From Neoceratodus forsteri (lineage: Eukaryota; Chordata; Ceratodontiformes; Ceratodontidae): DNA of 64,000 bases. Of the stretch, positions 32,958 to 43,925 are shown in pieces. The notes beneath the pieces are model-generated. The model was not told where the DNA came from. It did no database searches and worked only from the letters and a program-made list of their open reading frames with translations. The stretch spans positions 488,635,501 to 488,699,500 of the forward strand of contig CM057459.1 of the NCBI GenBank assembly GCA_016271365.2, given 5' to 3'. The position numbers were made by a program, and so were the translations under genes. Numbering within the stretch: the stretch's first letter is position 1; every line of letters begins with the position of its first letter.

Positions 32958-35066
32958 ATGGAACTTGAGGCATCATCAATGATTTCAGAACAGGAAGGCC
33001 AGAGAGTGGAATTAGAGATACATTCTGATTCACTCGTGGTCAACATCTCCAGCTATGTTTTATCCAAAATAGAAGATGTACTACAGAAAGGCCTAAGCTT
33101 TGTCCCTATGACTCATTTGAAAGAATTTAATGTGATGTTAGATTGCATCAATTCACCAGGAAATTGGACTTGTGTGTAATGTTTCAACAGAACCAGCAGA
33201 AGCATTCAGATGAAACCAGTGCTGAATCAGTTGAACCAGTCAAAATTTGGAGAAAACCATCGATCTACATACCACCAAAGAATCAAGTCATGAACATTTT
33301 TCATAGAGCATGTGAGCAGGACATTTTGAAACTAATGAAAGAAGAACATCCCTTAAGATTTCAGAATTGCAGTACACAAGAAAAAGAAGCCATAAGGGGA
33401 TTACAAAATAATGATGCCATCATTATCAAAAGCCTGACAAGGGAGGAGCAATTGTTATCCTCGATAAAGTTAAGTATCAACAGGAGCTATTAAATCAACT
33501 CAGTGATGCTGAATTTTATTTGAAATTGTCTAGAGACATTACATTAGAGTGTAAGAAAGACATTGATATTTATCTATATGAGTCTTTGTCGAATGGTATG
33601 TTTTCTAGACAGACTTATGATCATCTTGTGGTAGAATTTCCAGTACATCCAACATTTTATGGGCTTCCTAAAATACACAAACACCTATGGGAGCCTCCGC
33701 TCAAACCGATTGTAGCATCTATTGAGTCGGTCACTGAGCCTTTGGCACAATATGTGGATCAACATATTATGCACATTGTTCTTTTATGGCACACATGTTA
33801 AAGATACTACACAGGTGATTCAACATATTCAGAATTTAAAAATAGAAGATGGGGATTTATTAGCCACTTTAAATATAAATGCATTATATACAAACATCCC
33901 TCATGTGGATGGACTGGAAGCCAGGAGAGAGGCACTTTGTCAAAATAGTGATTTTTCTGATTCGTTTATTGAATGTTTGGTAACTCTGACTGAACTGGTT
34001 CTCACTAATAATGTATTCATGTTTGATAATGATTTCTTCCAACAGATTTGGGGTATAGCTAGGGGGGCTTCTTTTGCCCCTAATTATGCTAATATTTACC
34101 TGATGCAATGGGAGAAGAGATTTGTTTTTTTCTAGTGTGAATCCATTTTGTTATGAATTAATGTTCTATATTTGTTTTATCGATGACATATTGCTTGTTT
34201 GGAGGGGTTCACTGTTGTCTTTTGAAAAATTCATAGATTATTTGGAATATACCAATCCCCATTTGCATTTCACTAAACAAGTGGAACAACAACAGGCTGA
34301 ATTTTTGGATTTGTGTATTTTTAAAAATTGGGAGGGAGGTCTAGAGAATAAATTGTTTACGAAAAGGATAGCAAAAAATTTGTTATTAAAATATGATTGT
34401 TGTCATCCTAGACACATACCCAGAAATATTCCAAAGGGGCAAATGATGAGACAGATGAAAAATACTTCTTCCCCCATTCAATATGAGAAAGACCTGGAAC
34501 TCTTAATCGATAAGTTTACAAACAGAGGTTATAATAAAGTAAACTTAGCAGGCACTAAGGTGCAAGTAGATAAAATGGATAGAACTAGTTTATTACGGAG
34601 AACTCCTAAGGTAAATATTGCTGATCATGTTTCTCCCCCTAATTTTGTTACAGAATACATGCCACACAGTTACATGATTAATAACATTCTGAGAAAACAT
34701 TGGGACATACTCAAGCTGGAGCCAAATCTTGCATTGGATAATGTGAAAGCCCCCCAGATGATGTATAAGAGAGGAAAGAACCTTTCAGACCTGGTAACTA
34801 CCAGTCACTTTCAATCCAGTTGTGAATCTCGCCCACAGAATTTACCAGGTGGGACCTTTCCATGTGTAACTTGTAATTTTTGCACATATTTGCAAACAGG
34901 TTCCGTTTTTCTACATCCAGTGACTGGAAGAGAATTTGTGAACTGGAATTTTATTAATTGTGTCTCCTCATATGTTATTTATTTGGCAGTGTGCCAATGC
35001 AAATACTTTTATGTTGGTAAAACAAAAAAGAATTTTAAAGTATGCATATCTGAGTATCTGAGGTGA
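32958..35066 (+). pseudogene. PLE reverse transcriptase and GIY-YIG endonuclease
   Basis: Segments in three frames line up as one protein. An N-terminal region (VLQKGLSFVPMTHLKEFNV, 33090) is followed by a 'DKGGAIVILDK' box near 33440, where the first frameshift falls. Then come HPTFYGLPKIHKHLWEPPLKPIVA (33645-33715), ALYTNIPHVDGLEARREAL (33880), a degraded 'GiArGaSFAPnYANIYL' (34055) and catalytic FIDD at 34176-34187. The GIY-YIG core VIYLAVCQCKYFYVGKT starts at 34974. A TGA at 35064 cuts it, though homology (NGDVNNALATHIL...) continues to about 35230. Other frame changes lie near 33790 and 34125. Confidence 0.9.
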
Positions 35067-35344
35067 ATTAACAATGGAGATGTGAATAATGCTCTGGCAA
35101 CACATATATTAGATAAAGTAAAGGGACACACTTTTAAATTTCAGGGTCTGCAGAGAGTATATACCAATCTTCAGTGGGGGGGGATAGAGATAATAGATTA
35201 CTCCTGGATGAAAACAAATGGCAATGTCTCTTAGGAGCCCATAGAGAGAAGCAGCTTAATGCCATGTTCAGCATAGTCCCATATTTAAAAGATAAAAGAT
35301 AAATGATAAAAGAATATAGATAGAACATGAGTATAAGAAACTAA

Positions 35345-37424
35345 TTCAGTGTTAGATGGTCATCCCATTGTGTTAGACAGAAAAGGAAGTGCAAAAGAAG
35401 AAGGAAACCACTTTGGTTCTCAAATACAGTAGCAGAAAAGGTCAGAGCCAAAAGGCTGGCCTTCAGGAAATATAAGGGAACACAGCGGGATGAAGATAGG
35501 GAGGCATACCAAACTGCCCTAAGGGAAGCAGGTAAGGCAGTAAGGCAGGCAAAGTCCCAAACTGAGGAAACACTAGCACGAACAGTAAAAGAAGGTGACA
35601 AGACTTTCTATAGATACATTAGTGAAAGGAGAAAGTCCAGAGGGTATTGCTAAGCTTAATGGAGAAAAGGGAGCATGTGAGGAGGAGGACCCTGTAAAGG
35701 CATCTATCCTAAATAGATACTTTTGCTCAGTATTTACTGAAGAGAAGGTAGGCAGGGCCCACAGCTCAGCATCATGGACACAGAGGGAGGGAGGTGAGCA
35801 CTACTCCCTTCACAAAGAAAGGGTCCTAAAGAGCTTGCTAAGCTCAGGGTGGATAAGGCAATGGGACCTGATGGCTTACATCCCAGGGTACTTAAGGAGC
35901 TAAAGGAGGAACTAGCAGAGCCATTAGCAGAATTGTTTAGTGAGTCTCTGAGCACAGGAGAGGTCCCAGAAGACTGGAGAAGGGCTCATGTGATCCCGCC
36001 CACAAGAGTGGTAGCAGGGAGGAGGCGGGGAACTACAGACTGGTCAGTCTTACCTCAGTAGTGGGCAAGATTATGGAGGCACTCCTTAAGGAAAGGATAG
36101 TGCAACACCTGGAATCCATAGGGGCACAGGATCCAAGACAGCATGGGTTTACAAAGGAAGGTCCTGTCAAACTAATCTCATAGATTTCTTTGACTGGGTT
36201 ACCAGAGTGGTGGACCAAGGAGAGCAGTTGATGTCGCCTACCTTGACTTCAGCAAAGCTTTTGACACTGTTCCACATAGAAGATTGATAAATAAGCTGGG
36301 TAGGCTCAGGTGGGTCAGAAGTTGGTCAACTAGGTGGCAAACTGGTTGGCAGACGAAAACAGAGAGTGGTGGTAAATGGTATACAGTCAGAAGAGATGCA
36401 AGTCACAAGTGGGGTACCTCAGGGATCAGTCCTGGGGCCAGTCCTCTTCAACATCTTCATTAGTGACCTTGCAGATGGACTAGAGGGTAAGGCTTGTCTG
36501 TTTGCAGATGACACCAAGATCTGCAACAGAGTAGATGATCCAGATGGGGTGGACAGAATGAGAAGAGATCTGGATAAACTAGCAGAATGGTCAGAAGAGT
36601 GGCAACTGGGATTTAATGCAAAGAAGTGCAAAATCATGCACATAGGAAGAGAAACCCTGAAGCCACCTATAGGCTGGGAGGAGTTGCTAGCAGTCACAAA
36701 GGAAGAAAGAGACTTGGGCATCATCATCACTGATGACCTAAAATCATCAAGCAGACCTCTAAAGCAGTAGGTAAGGCTAGGGGGTGTTTGGGTGTATTAG
36801 TAGAGTATCAAAGTCATAAGAGGAGGTATTAATCCCTCTGTACAAGACACTGGTTAGGCCCCATCTGGAATGTCGTGCAGTATTGGGTACACACCTTCAC
36901 AAGGACATTAACCAAATTGAGGCAGTCAGAGAAGGGCAACCAAAATGGTGCAGGGACTGCATCAGAAGACATATGAGGACAGATTAATGGAGCTCAATAT
37001 GTATACCCTTGAGCAAAGGAGGGAGAGAGGTGATATGATCGAGGCATTCAAACACCTTAAGGGCATAAACAAGGTGAAAGAGTCTAACATGTTTAAATAT
37101 AAGAAAATAGCAGGACAAGAGGACACAGCATGAGATTAGAGGAGGCCGATTAAGGGGAATGTAAGGAAATTCTTTTTCACAGAAAGAGTGGTGGATGCAT
37201 GGAATGGCTTACCACAAGAAGTGGTGGCTATGAATACAGTGCAGGGCTTCAAACAGGCATGGGATAGGCATAAGGGAGCAATACAAATGACTATGAATAG
37301 ATAGGCCACTGACAGAGCAAAGGCCGATGGCACATTTATAAGGTAGAAAAAGAAATGGGCAGACTGGATGGGCCTTGCGGTCCTTATCTGCCGTCAACTT
37401 CTATGTTTCTATGTTTCTATGTCT
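35345..37424 (+). mobile_element. CR1 LINE nested in the PLE
   Basis: It begins in the region between endonuclease and RT (basic, A/R/K-rich, 35380-35600). It runs through RT blocks MGPDGLHPRVLKELKEELAE, TDWSVL (degraded NYRPVSL), DFSKAF, SGVPQGSVLGPVLFNIFISD and FADDTKICNRVDDPDGVDRM (about 36497-36558), and ends in (TTCTATG)n at 37400-37424. Small deletions break the frame near 35990, 36220 and 36320. It splits the PLE 3' part and is the closest relative here of the fragment at 22963-23696. Confidence 0.92.
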
Positions 37425-37965
37425 TTTTTGACCAATTTTTTGACTATATTTATAGTGATAATTTAGTCACTTTTTGTAATTATGTGGAGTTTCATTCTAT
37501 ATACAGCATATATATATTTGTATAATTTAACTATTAGATGGTGTCATGATGCAGTATTAATCCATTAACTGCTATAAATTTGGGTGTACTTTATAGTTAT
37601 GTGTGTATATAGATATATGTTCTAATTGTTTTATATATATGTAGCACTGAGTACTTTATTTGCCACTGTCTCTTTAAGGTGGGCACTATTTAAGTAATAT
37701 GGTATATGAGACAGCATGCATTGAAAAAGCATCAGTAGTGATGTGAAACGTATGTCTGCATGGCACGGGGGTTGCTGACTGTGTTTGTATCTGTGGAGCC
37801 GTTATAAGCTGGTTTTTATCAATTAAACTGCTTTTCTAAACTTTATCTATGCATGGTTTTTCACTCACTATGTGGTGTAGACCTACATTTGGATGTTTTT
37901 TGCAATTTGGTTTGTAGTGGCACCAGCAGTCTATACAAGTCTCCACCTTTTTGCCTTGCATTACA
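37425..37965 (+). mobile_element. Penelope-like element 3' terminal region
   Basis: Non-coding PLE end containing 'gcattgaaaaagcatcagtagtgatgtgaaacg' and 'caattaaactgcttttctaaac'. It ends near 'ttgcattacattga'. The same sequence occurs inverted at 29440-29778 and directly at 30020-30170. I looked here for a hammerhead ribozyme core and did not find one. Confidence 0.82.
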
Positions 37966-37996
37966 TTGAACCACCACCATTGTGATAGCATAAACA

Positions 37997-38205
37997 AACA
38001 CAACTAGACAAACCCCATATCTACACCATTATTAGAGTAGATGATCTATGCACATACCATTAAATAGATCAGTACTTGCACTAAGTATATAGCTACAAAA
38101 CACACAACTAGACAAACCCCATTTCTAGACCATTATTAGAGCAATTGATCTGCTCTACAGACCATTAAACAGATCAATGCTTTCACTAAGTACATAACTA
38201 CAAAG
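37997..38205. repeat. Two-copy tandem repeat, 104-bp period
   Basis: 'caactagacaaaccccat' recurs at 38001 and 38105 with similar following sequence (accattattagag, cattaaa.agatca, cactaagta). From 38206 to 38575 nothing else is seen. Confidence 0.8.
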
Positions 38206-38579
38206 CACAATTGTAAGCAATCATTTGTATTTCAGTAGCAAATTCAAAAGATATTGTCAAAAGAAGTCCCACAAGTTTGTATTATGCTTGTATTGTACTT
38301 CCCCCCGTGCCATTAAATCTGGTTCATAATATAGAATAACATAGTGCCTCTAAGAAATGAGTCTATGAGAGTATACTTGGCAGAGTTGTCTGTATCTAAG
38401 GTTCTATGGTGACTTAGATGACTTAAATACTTCTGAAACAAAAAGGAACATACTCATTTTAACACAGTTAATTCAACTAAATGCCACTCTTCCTCTTTAG
38501 GAATGATCCTCTTGATTGAGATCCCCCCTGTGTTTTTCATAAGATTGTCCACACATGTGCCACTGCTTTCAGGTCCATA

Positions 38580-39330
38580 TAGGACTACATGCTATCTCAA
38601 GCCATGAACTGCAACCTTGCTGGAAATTCATCCAATAAGGAATCACCAGTTCCTTTAGTTTTAAGGTAACACATTCAAAGGCTTTGCAGCATTTTCTGGT
38701 GGCAAATGAGTAATCCAGGAAGAAAAGTATCCAGTTATTATTTATAGTGCTTGGCTCTTGATTTCAGGCCACTCACAAAATTTTGTCTGTCATCCTCAGT
38801 GACTGAATCTTGACTAGAAGCTTATGGGGGCCATCTGAGCTGCACGCATGCTGGCGACTGACGTGATAAGCTACAATGATTGAGGGTGTGAATCCCAGGC
38901 CAAAAGCCTCTGGAAGCCAATGCTCAAAGTTTGTTTCTACATCCTCTCCCTCCATGACCTCCAGAATCTCTAAAACATGGGCTTTTGTGGAAAAGTGTTT
39001 TCTACCTGTTCAATACATGCTTTTAACATCCCTTAATCCTTTATGGTTGTCACTACTACTGCCAGTGTCATGCTTACCATCTAGTTAGACTCCTCAAAAC
39101 TTGGGCCATAGCCTCAACTATATTTTCTACCTTTATTGACTATTCAGAATATGAGACCAGTTTCTTGTCCATCAAGCAGATAGATTGGCTACATGCATTT
39201 ATTATGACATGTAGAATCTCCAAGGTGGCTGGGTAATCCTGCACTACAGTCAGTGGCAAAGCTGAAGTCAGAGTCTTCAAGTGCTCAGCAGTCAAAGACT
39301 CACCTTTTGGAGCATTTCTTGGTTTTAATT
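38580..39330 (-). pseudogene. L1/Tx1-type ORF1 fragment
   Basis: Minus-strand reading starts KGESLTAEHLKTLTSALP near 39300, passes a helical region, then MEGEDVETNFEHWLPEAFGL (38900-38955) and a 'HKLLVKIQSLRMTDKIL' block (38775-38820). The order and the 'EGEd...fe.WLPe' context fit the RRM-like RNA-binding core of LINE ORF1 proteins. Stops and frame changes are present, and ORF2 is absent nearby. Confidence 0.5.
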
Positions 39331-39429
39331 TAAATGTAATTATTATTAGTTACTATTATTCTTAAATTTTGATTTTTCATATGCCAAGAAACATAATTTG
39401 CAAAGGGGGAAATAGGATGGTGAAGAGAA

Positions 39430-40070
39430 GATACCAGCTGCTTCTAATGGTAACACTTCATCGGGAAGCCCATTCCAACCTGCCACTACCCTTTCCATGA
39501 AGAAGGATCCCCTGGTCTCTTTCCTAAACCACCTGCCTCCAATTTGAGACTGTGCCCCCTTCTGTTTGTATTTTCAATTAGACTGAATAACCCTTCATTG
39601 TTTACCCTGTTTATCCCTTTCAAATGCTTGAAGGTCTCAATCATGTCCCCTTCTTCTCTCCTGTCATCCAGGGAGTACATGTTCAGTGGGTCCAGTCTCT
39701 ACTCATTGGACTTACCCTGCTGGCCATTAATCATATTCATTGCCCTCCTCTGTACCATCTCCAGTACATTTATGTCCTTTTTTTGGTGTGGGCACCAGTA
39801 CTGTATGCTGTAATCCAGATAAGGCCTCACTAACAACCTGTACAATGGAAGTATTATTTCTCCCATACTACTGCAAATTCCCCTAGCAATATATACCTCC
39901 ATTTAATTTGTCTTTGCTGCTGCATTCCTACATTGCATCGAATGCTTTAAGTCACTAGTGATCATCCCCTCAGACTCTTTTCCTTCTTGGATGTAGATAC
40001 CCAGATTCCACCCATGTTGTTCTTGGTTCTTGGGTTCTTACCTGCAATGTGCATAATGTGGCTTTTCTTA
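39430..40070 (-). mobile_element. CR1 LINE fragment, second subfamily
   Basis: The minus strand gives LYRLLVRPYLDYSIQYWCPH, KKDINVLEMVQRRAMNMING and YSLDDRREEGDMIETFKHLK (39600-39860), the CR1 C-terminal segment. No TTCTATG tail remains at its lower end. It differs enough from the other copies to be a separate subfamily. Confidence 0.8.
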
Positions 40071-40072
40071 AA

Positions 40073-40525
40073 CATAGAAACATAGATGCATAGTAGCTGT
40101 CAGCAGATAAGGACCTCTTGGCCCATCTATTCTGCCCTATATTCCCTACTTACTGTGCCACTGCAGACCCTACTTGATCTCCAGTCTTCTCCTCCCCTTG
40201 CATTACTTCTAAGGTGTCCTTGTGTCTATCCTATGCATGCTTGAATCCTGTTACTGTTTTAGCACCCACCCACCTGTGCTGGGAGGCTATTCTAGGCATT
40301 CACCACCCTTTCTGTGAACAAATATTTTCTCACATCTCCTCTTACCCCCTTCCAGCTTCATAGCATGATCCCTTGTCCTGGGGCATCTTTTTCTATGGAA
40401 AATGCTACCTTTTTGTACTTTATTAATACTTGTGAAGTATTTGAACGTTTCTCTCATATACCCCATTTACTCCCTTTCCTCTAGAGAGTACATAGTTGGT
40501 TCCTTGAGTCTTCCCTTGTAGGACT
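40073..40525 (-). mobile_element. CR1 3' terminal fragment
   Basis: At 40073-40090 the plus strand has 'aacatagaaacatagatgc', the reverse complement of the CR1 tail, followed by the usual 'aaggacctcttggcccatctattctgccc' 3' UTR and C-terminal remnants up to about 40525. It is a distinct insertion adjoining the previous fragment. Confidence 0.85.
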
Positions 40526-41355
40526 TTTAATTATTTATTTAAAAGTTTTACCAGGAAAGGCATACTGAGCAGACTACCGCTTGATTCCAGAAGCATCCTG
40601 GGGGTGTTGGGGATGAGAGAATACATCATCACATACATAGTACAGAATATATACATAAAATATATACAGGTATTTATACCGTATGTACATAACAAGCACA
40701 ATAGAATATCAGAGTTAAATAAAGCATCAATGTGGCAGAAAGTACAATTGACAACTAACAGGGTCAGGGAAAAAAAACGTGGGAGTAACCTTACCTGGAG
40801 CCAGTTGGAGAGCTAGGCCCTTGATTAGTGTGAGCTTAGGCTGCATGTGCAGTTGGTGGAGAAGTGCCCTTTGAGGAGGGAGTTGAGTTTTCGAGAGGAG
40901 GTAGCATGCCGAATGTCTGATGGCAGGGAGTTCCATAGCTTAGGCATGTGAACTCTAAAGGCCAGTTGACCAGCAGAGGTCGCCATGTAAGATACTTGAA
41001 GAAGCCGGGAGTCGAAATTCCTGAGTGAGTGTGCAGGGGGTGTTTGAGCAGCTAGGGTAGAAGTGAGGTGGGGGGGCAATAACTGGGCCCAGAATTTGGC
41101 TGTGAGCCTGTTACAGTGGGACTGGTGCCTATTGAAGAGTGAAAGGAGGTTAAGGGACTGGTAAAGGTTGCAGTGGTGGGTAGAGGGTGTACAGTCCAGA
41201 GAAAAATGACAGAAGGAGTGGTAAAGAAAATCCAGTCAAGCTAGGGTGGACTTAGGGGTGGCACTGTAGACTATGTCCCCGTAGTCAAAAATAGGGAGGA
41301 TCATTTTCTGCACAATTGCCTTGTGGGCTGGCAGAGGGATACAGCCACAGTTATG

Positions 41356-42555
41356 CTACAAAGCGTCCAGTCTGGGATGCAGTTTGTTGTGGGTAGTGTT
41401 GATATGTGCAGAAAAGTTGAGGTGCTCATCCAGCCAGACCCCAAGATATCTGAAGGAGGTACAAATTTCTAAGGGAGTCCCATCTAGGGTTTTGAAGGTA
41501 GGAATGGCGGGGAGATGGGAAAGTCTCTGCCTCATGCCGAAGGTTAATGAGATAGTTTTCTTGGCATTGAGAGTAAGTTCATTTGAGTGGAACCAGAGCT
41601 GTACCTCATTGAAATCTTGCTGGAGTCTGAGTACCATTTCTGGGGGGGAGGGGCCTGGGGTATACAACACTGTGTCGTCAGCATACATGTGTATGGATGT
41701 ATGTGGGCAGGCTGATGGCAGGTCATTCAGGAAGATGGAGAACAGAATTGGGCCAAGGACAGAGCCTTGTGGTACGCCGATGGTGACAGGAAGGGAGGTA
41801 GAAGTGGATGTACCAATTCTGACTGATTGGGACCTGTCTGCTAGGTATGATTTGAACCAGCTGATGGCCGCACTGGAGAGCCCTACTTGGGAGAGCTTCA
41901 CTAGAAGAAGGGCATGAGAGACACTATTGAATGCCTTAGCTAGGTCAACAAAAATGGCAGATGTGATGTGGCCTTTGTCCATACCTATAAGGATGAAATC
42001 AGTGTGTCTGTGGAGGGAAGTGACAGTGGAGTGGAATTTCCTGAAACCCGACTGGCAGGGAGTAAAGAAGGAGGAGGAGTCAAGGAAGGAGGAAAGTTGC
42101 AAGAGGACTAGATGTTCCTGGATTTTGGCTAAAATGAGGAGGATGGAGATGGGGCGGAAATTACCAGGGGAGGATGGGTCACCACCTTTAAGGAGGAGGA
42201 TGACTGTTGCATGCTTCCAATCTGAGGGGATAGTGGCACAAGAGAAGGAGAGGTTGTAGAGGGACGCTAGGGTGATGGTGATGGCTGGCGCCAAAAGGTA
42301 GAGCATTTTGGTATCCAGACCTGAAGGGCATATGCCCTTTGAGGGATTGAGGGCAAGCAGGGCATTGAGTACTTCGAGTGGAGTAACCAGGGAGAAGGAG
42401 AATGCCGGGTAGGGGGTTTGGGAGGGTAAGAATGCAGATGTAGTAGGGTGAGTGGCAGGTGGTATGTTTGAGTAGAAAGAGGTCACACTATTAGTGAAAA
42501 AGGAATTAAAAACAGTGGCCACTGCATGTGATTCTGATATTGTGAGCCGCCACAA
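41356..42555 (-). CDS. L2 reverse transcriptase, 399-codon open stretch
   Basis: This is RT fingers, palm and part of the thumb without interruption: DWKHATVILLLKGGDPSSPG, NFRPISILLILAKIQEHLVL, FVDLAKAFNSVSH, GVPQGSVLGPILFSIFLNDL and catalytic YADD (TATGCTGACGAC) at 41674-41685, followed by LTLNAKKTISLTFG and FRYLGVWLDEHLNFSAHI. The catalytic aspartates are intact. The family protein also needs endonuclease and C-terminus, which are broken, so this is a retained domain and not a functional protein. The reading stops at 41356; homology continues to about 40825 in other frames. Confidence 0.85.
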   Translation of the reverse strand: MWRLTISESHAVATVFNSFFTNSVTSFYSNIPPATHPTTSAFLPSQTPYPAFSFSLVTPLEVLNALLALNPSKGICPSGLDTKMLYLLAPAITITLASLYNLSFSCATIPSDWKHATVILLLKGGDPSSPGNFRPISILLILAKIQEHLVLLQLSSFLDSSSFFTPCQSGFRKFHSTVTSLHRHTDFILIGMDKGHITSAIFVDLAKAFNSVSHALLLVKLSQVGLSSAAISWFKSYLADRSQSVRIGTSTSTSLPVTIGVPQGSVLGPILFSIFLNDLPSACPHTSIHMYADDTVLYTPGPSPPEMVLRLQQDFNEVQLWFHSNELTLNAKKTISLTFGMRQRLSHLPAIPTFKTLDGTPLEICTSFRYLGVWLDEHLNFSAHINTTHNKLHPRLDAL

Positions 42556-42628
42556 CTAGGACAGGGGTGGGGGCTGGGTGGGAGGGAGAATAGTGATTAA
42601 ATCAACTTCCAAAACTTGGCCAGGTGGT

Positions 42629-43738
42629 TTAGATTGCTTTTGAAGGATACTGTGAAATCATTTGCTTTAGCCTGCCTGATAAGCCTGGTGCAGGCATTCC
42701 TAAGCGTTCGGTACAGTAGGTGGTCAGTGTGGGTGCCTGAGGATTTGTAGGCTTTCCATGCCTGGTTCCTGGCTCGGAGGTGGTCCAGAGGTCTGCAGAG
42801 ATCCAGGGCAGATGAGCTCCTCTTACTTGGAACTTTTTGAGTGGGGCATAGTGGTTCCAGATGGCAAGGAATCTAGACTTAAAAAAGTCTAGGGCAGAGT
42901 CAATAGAGGTGGCCTTTGGTATGCAAGAACAGTCCGAGTTTGCTAAGTCGCATAGGAGTCCTACAAGGTCAAGGAGTTTGTATGACCTGATGAGGAGGGT
43001 TCTAGGTGGAGGTGACTTGGCTTTAAAAAATGTTCTTACTATGTAAATCATGTGGTGATTGCTCAGAAAATCTGGTAGGAGGCCAGAGGCAATTATCCTG
43101 TGTGGGCACGGAGTGAGGGCCCAATCCAGTAAGGCGTGGTTCTGAGTTTTGTGGTTTAGATGTGTGGGCTCAGTGATCTGTTGAGACAAATTTAGTGCTG
43201 CCACATGGTTGTGGAGCTTAGTGCTAGCACCAGAGAGTCAGTTTAGGTTGAAGTCTCCAAGGATATGGAGCCCGCTCCTGATGCAAGGGTTTTTAGGGTG
43301 TCCAGGTGAGCTTTGACCAAGGTCATTTGGGAGTCTGGGGAACAATAGGAGCCTGCTACGAATATGAGAATAGAGTGGAGTAAGGAGATTTTTATTAGCA
43401 AGGCATCAATGGATGCCAAGAGTGCGGATAGTGAGACAAGAGAGAACTTGAACAGGGATGATATGTAAATGGCTATGTCGCCACCTCTCTTGGTGCCTGG
43501 GCGGTCATAGCGAGTGATGGAGTAACCAGGAATAGCTACTTCTGAGTCCAGGTTGTGTGGTTTCAGCCAGGTCTCAGTGATAATCAGGATGTCAGGACAT
43601 AGTGATAGTACGATTGGTTAGAGCAGGGGCAATTTCTGTAGGAGGCTGCATATATTTAGGTGGGCTACTTTTAGGCCTCTGGGTAGTTGGAGAGTGGGAG
43701 GGGGATTGTGACTGGTGTGAGTGGCAGGTCCAGGGTTT
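42629..43738 (-). pseudogene. L2 APE-type endonuclease, decayed
   Basis: The fragmentary minus-strand frame begins GLKVAHLNICSLLQKL (43660) and continues ITETWLKPHNLDSEVAIPGY and DRPGTKRGGDIAIYISSLFK (about 43460-43570). These are the conserved N and E/T-W-L boxes and the 'GGG/GGDiaIY' strand. The 'LLDWALTP..PHRI' box, then SNHHMIYIV (replacing S-D-H) near 43040, follow. Frame changes and stops occur near 43590 and 43210. It would nick target DNA for first-strand priming. Confidence 0.78.
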
Positions 43739-43925
43739 AGCTTGATGTCCCATGCATGGAGGAGTAGTAAAGTTATCACCAGTTTCATATTTAGTATACA
43801 TTTTGACCTGCGGTGGGCAGAGTGAGTCTGGGAGGTATGTGAGAAATGTCCCTCTGCAGGGAATTTCAACACTGACAGCCCAGCATGGAAAGATGGGGGG
43901 AGAATGGAGTGACCAGGGAGCCAGC

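Larger units (their letters stand above)
31813..35344 (+). mobile_element. Penelope-like element body (RT + GIY-YIG)
   Basis: This PLE has an upstream ORF region, a Penelope-type RT and a C-terminal GIY-YIG endonuclease, the Neptune/Penelope arrangement. PLE RTs are related to telomerase RT and the nuclease nicks the target. The 3' part of the element continues after a nested CR1 at 37425-37965. Terminal copies lie at 29440-30190. Several frameshifts and stops indicate an inactive copy. Confidence 0.9.
40530..43925 (-). mobile_element. L2-like LINE, nearly complete
   Basis: Minus-strand order: an N-terminus with a DIKLNPGP motif (about 43738), APE-type endonuclease (about 43680-42630), RT (42555-41356), and a C-terminal 'PKLWNSLPSDIRHATSSRKL' domain (40825-40980). 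A 3' end follows whose reverse complement is CAGTATGCCTTTCCTGGTAAA (40545-40565), close to the SINE ends at 45.8 and 51 kb. It retains the longest open RT in the window. It abuts CR1 sequence at both ends. Confidence 0.9.

Noticed and set aside
37700..37790. Possible hammerhead ribozyme, as known from other Penelope-like elements
   Set aside because: I looked for the CTGATGA...GAAA core with supporting stems here, at 500-560 and at 47100-47150. Only isolated pieces (such as CTGATGA at 529) occur, without the stem II and GAAA arrangement.
41321..41917. 198-codon plus-strand frame
   Set aside because: It is the antisense shadow of the L2 reverse transcriptase on the minus strand.
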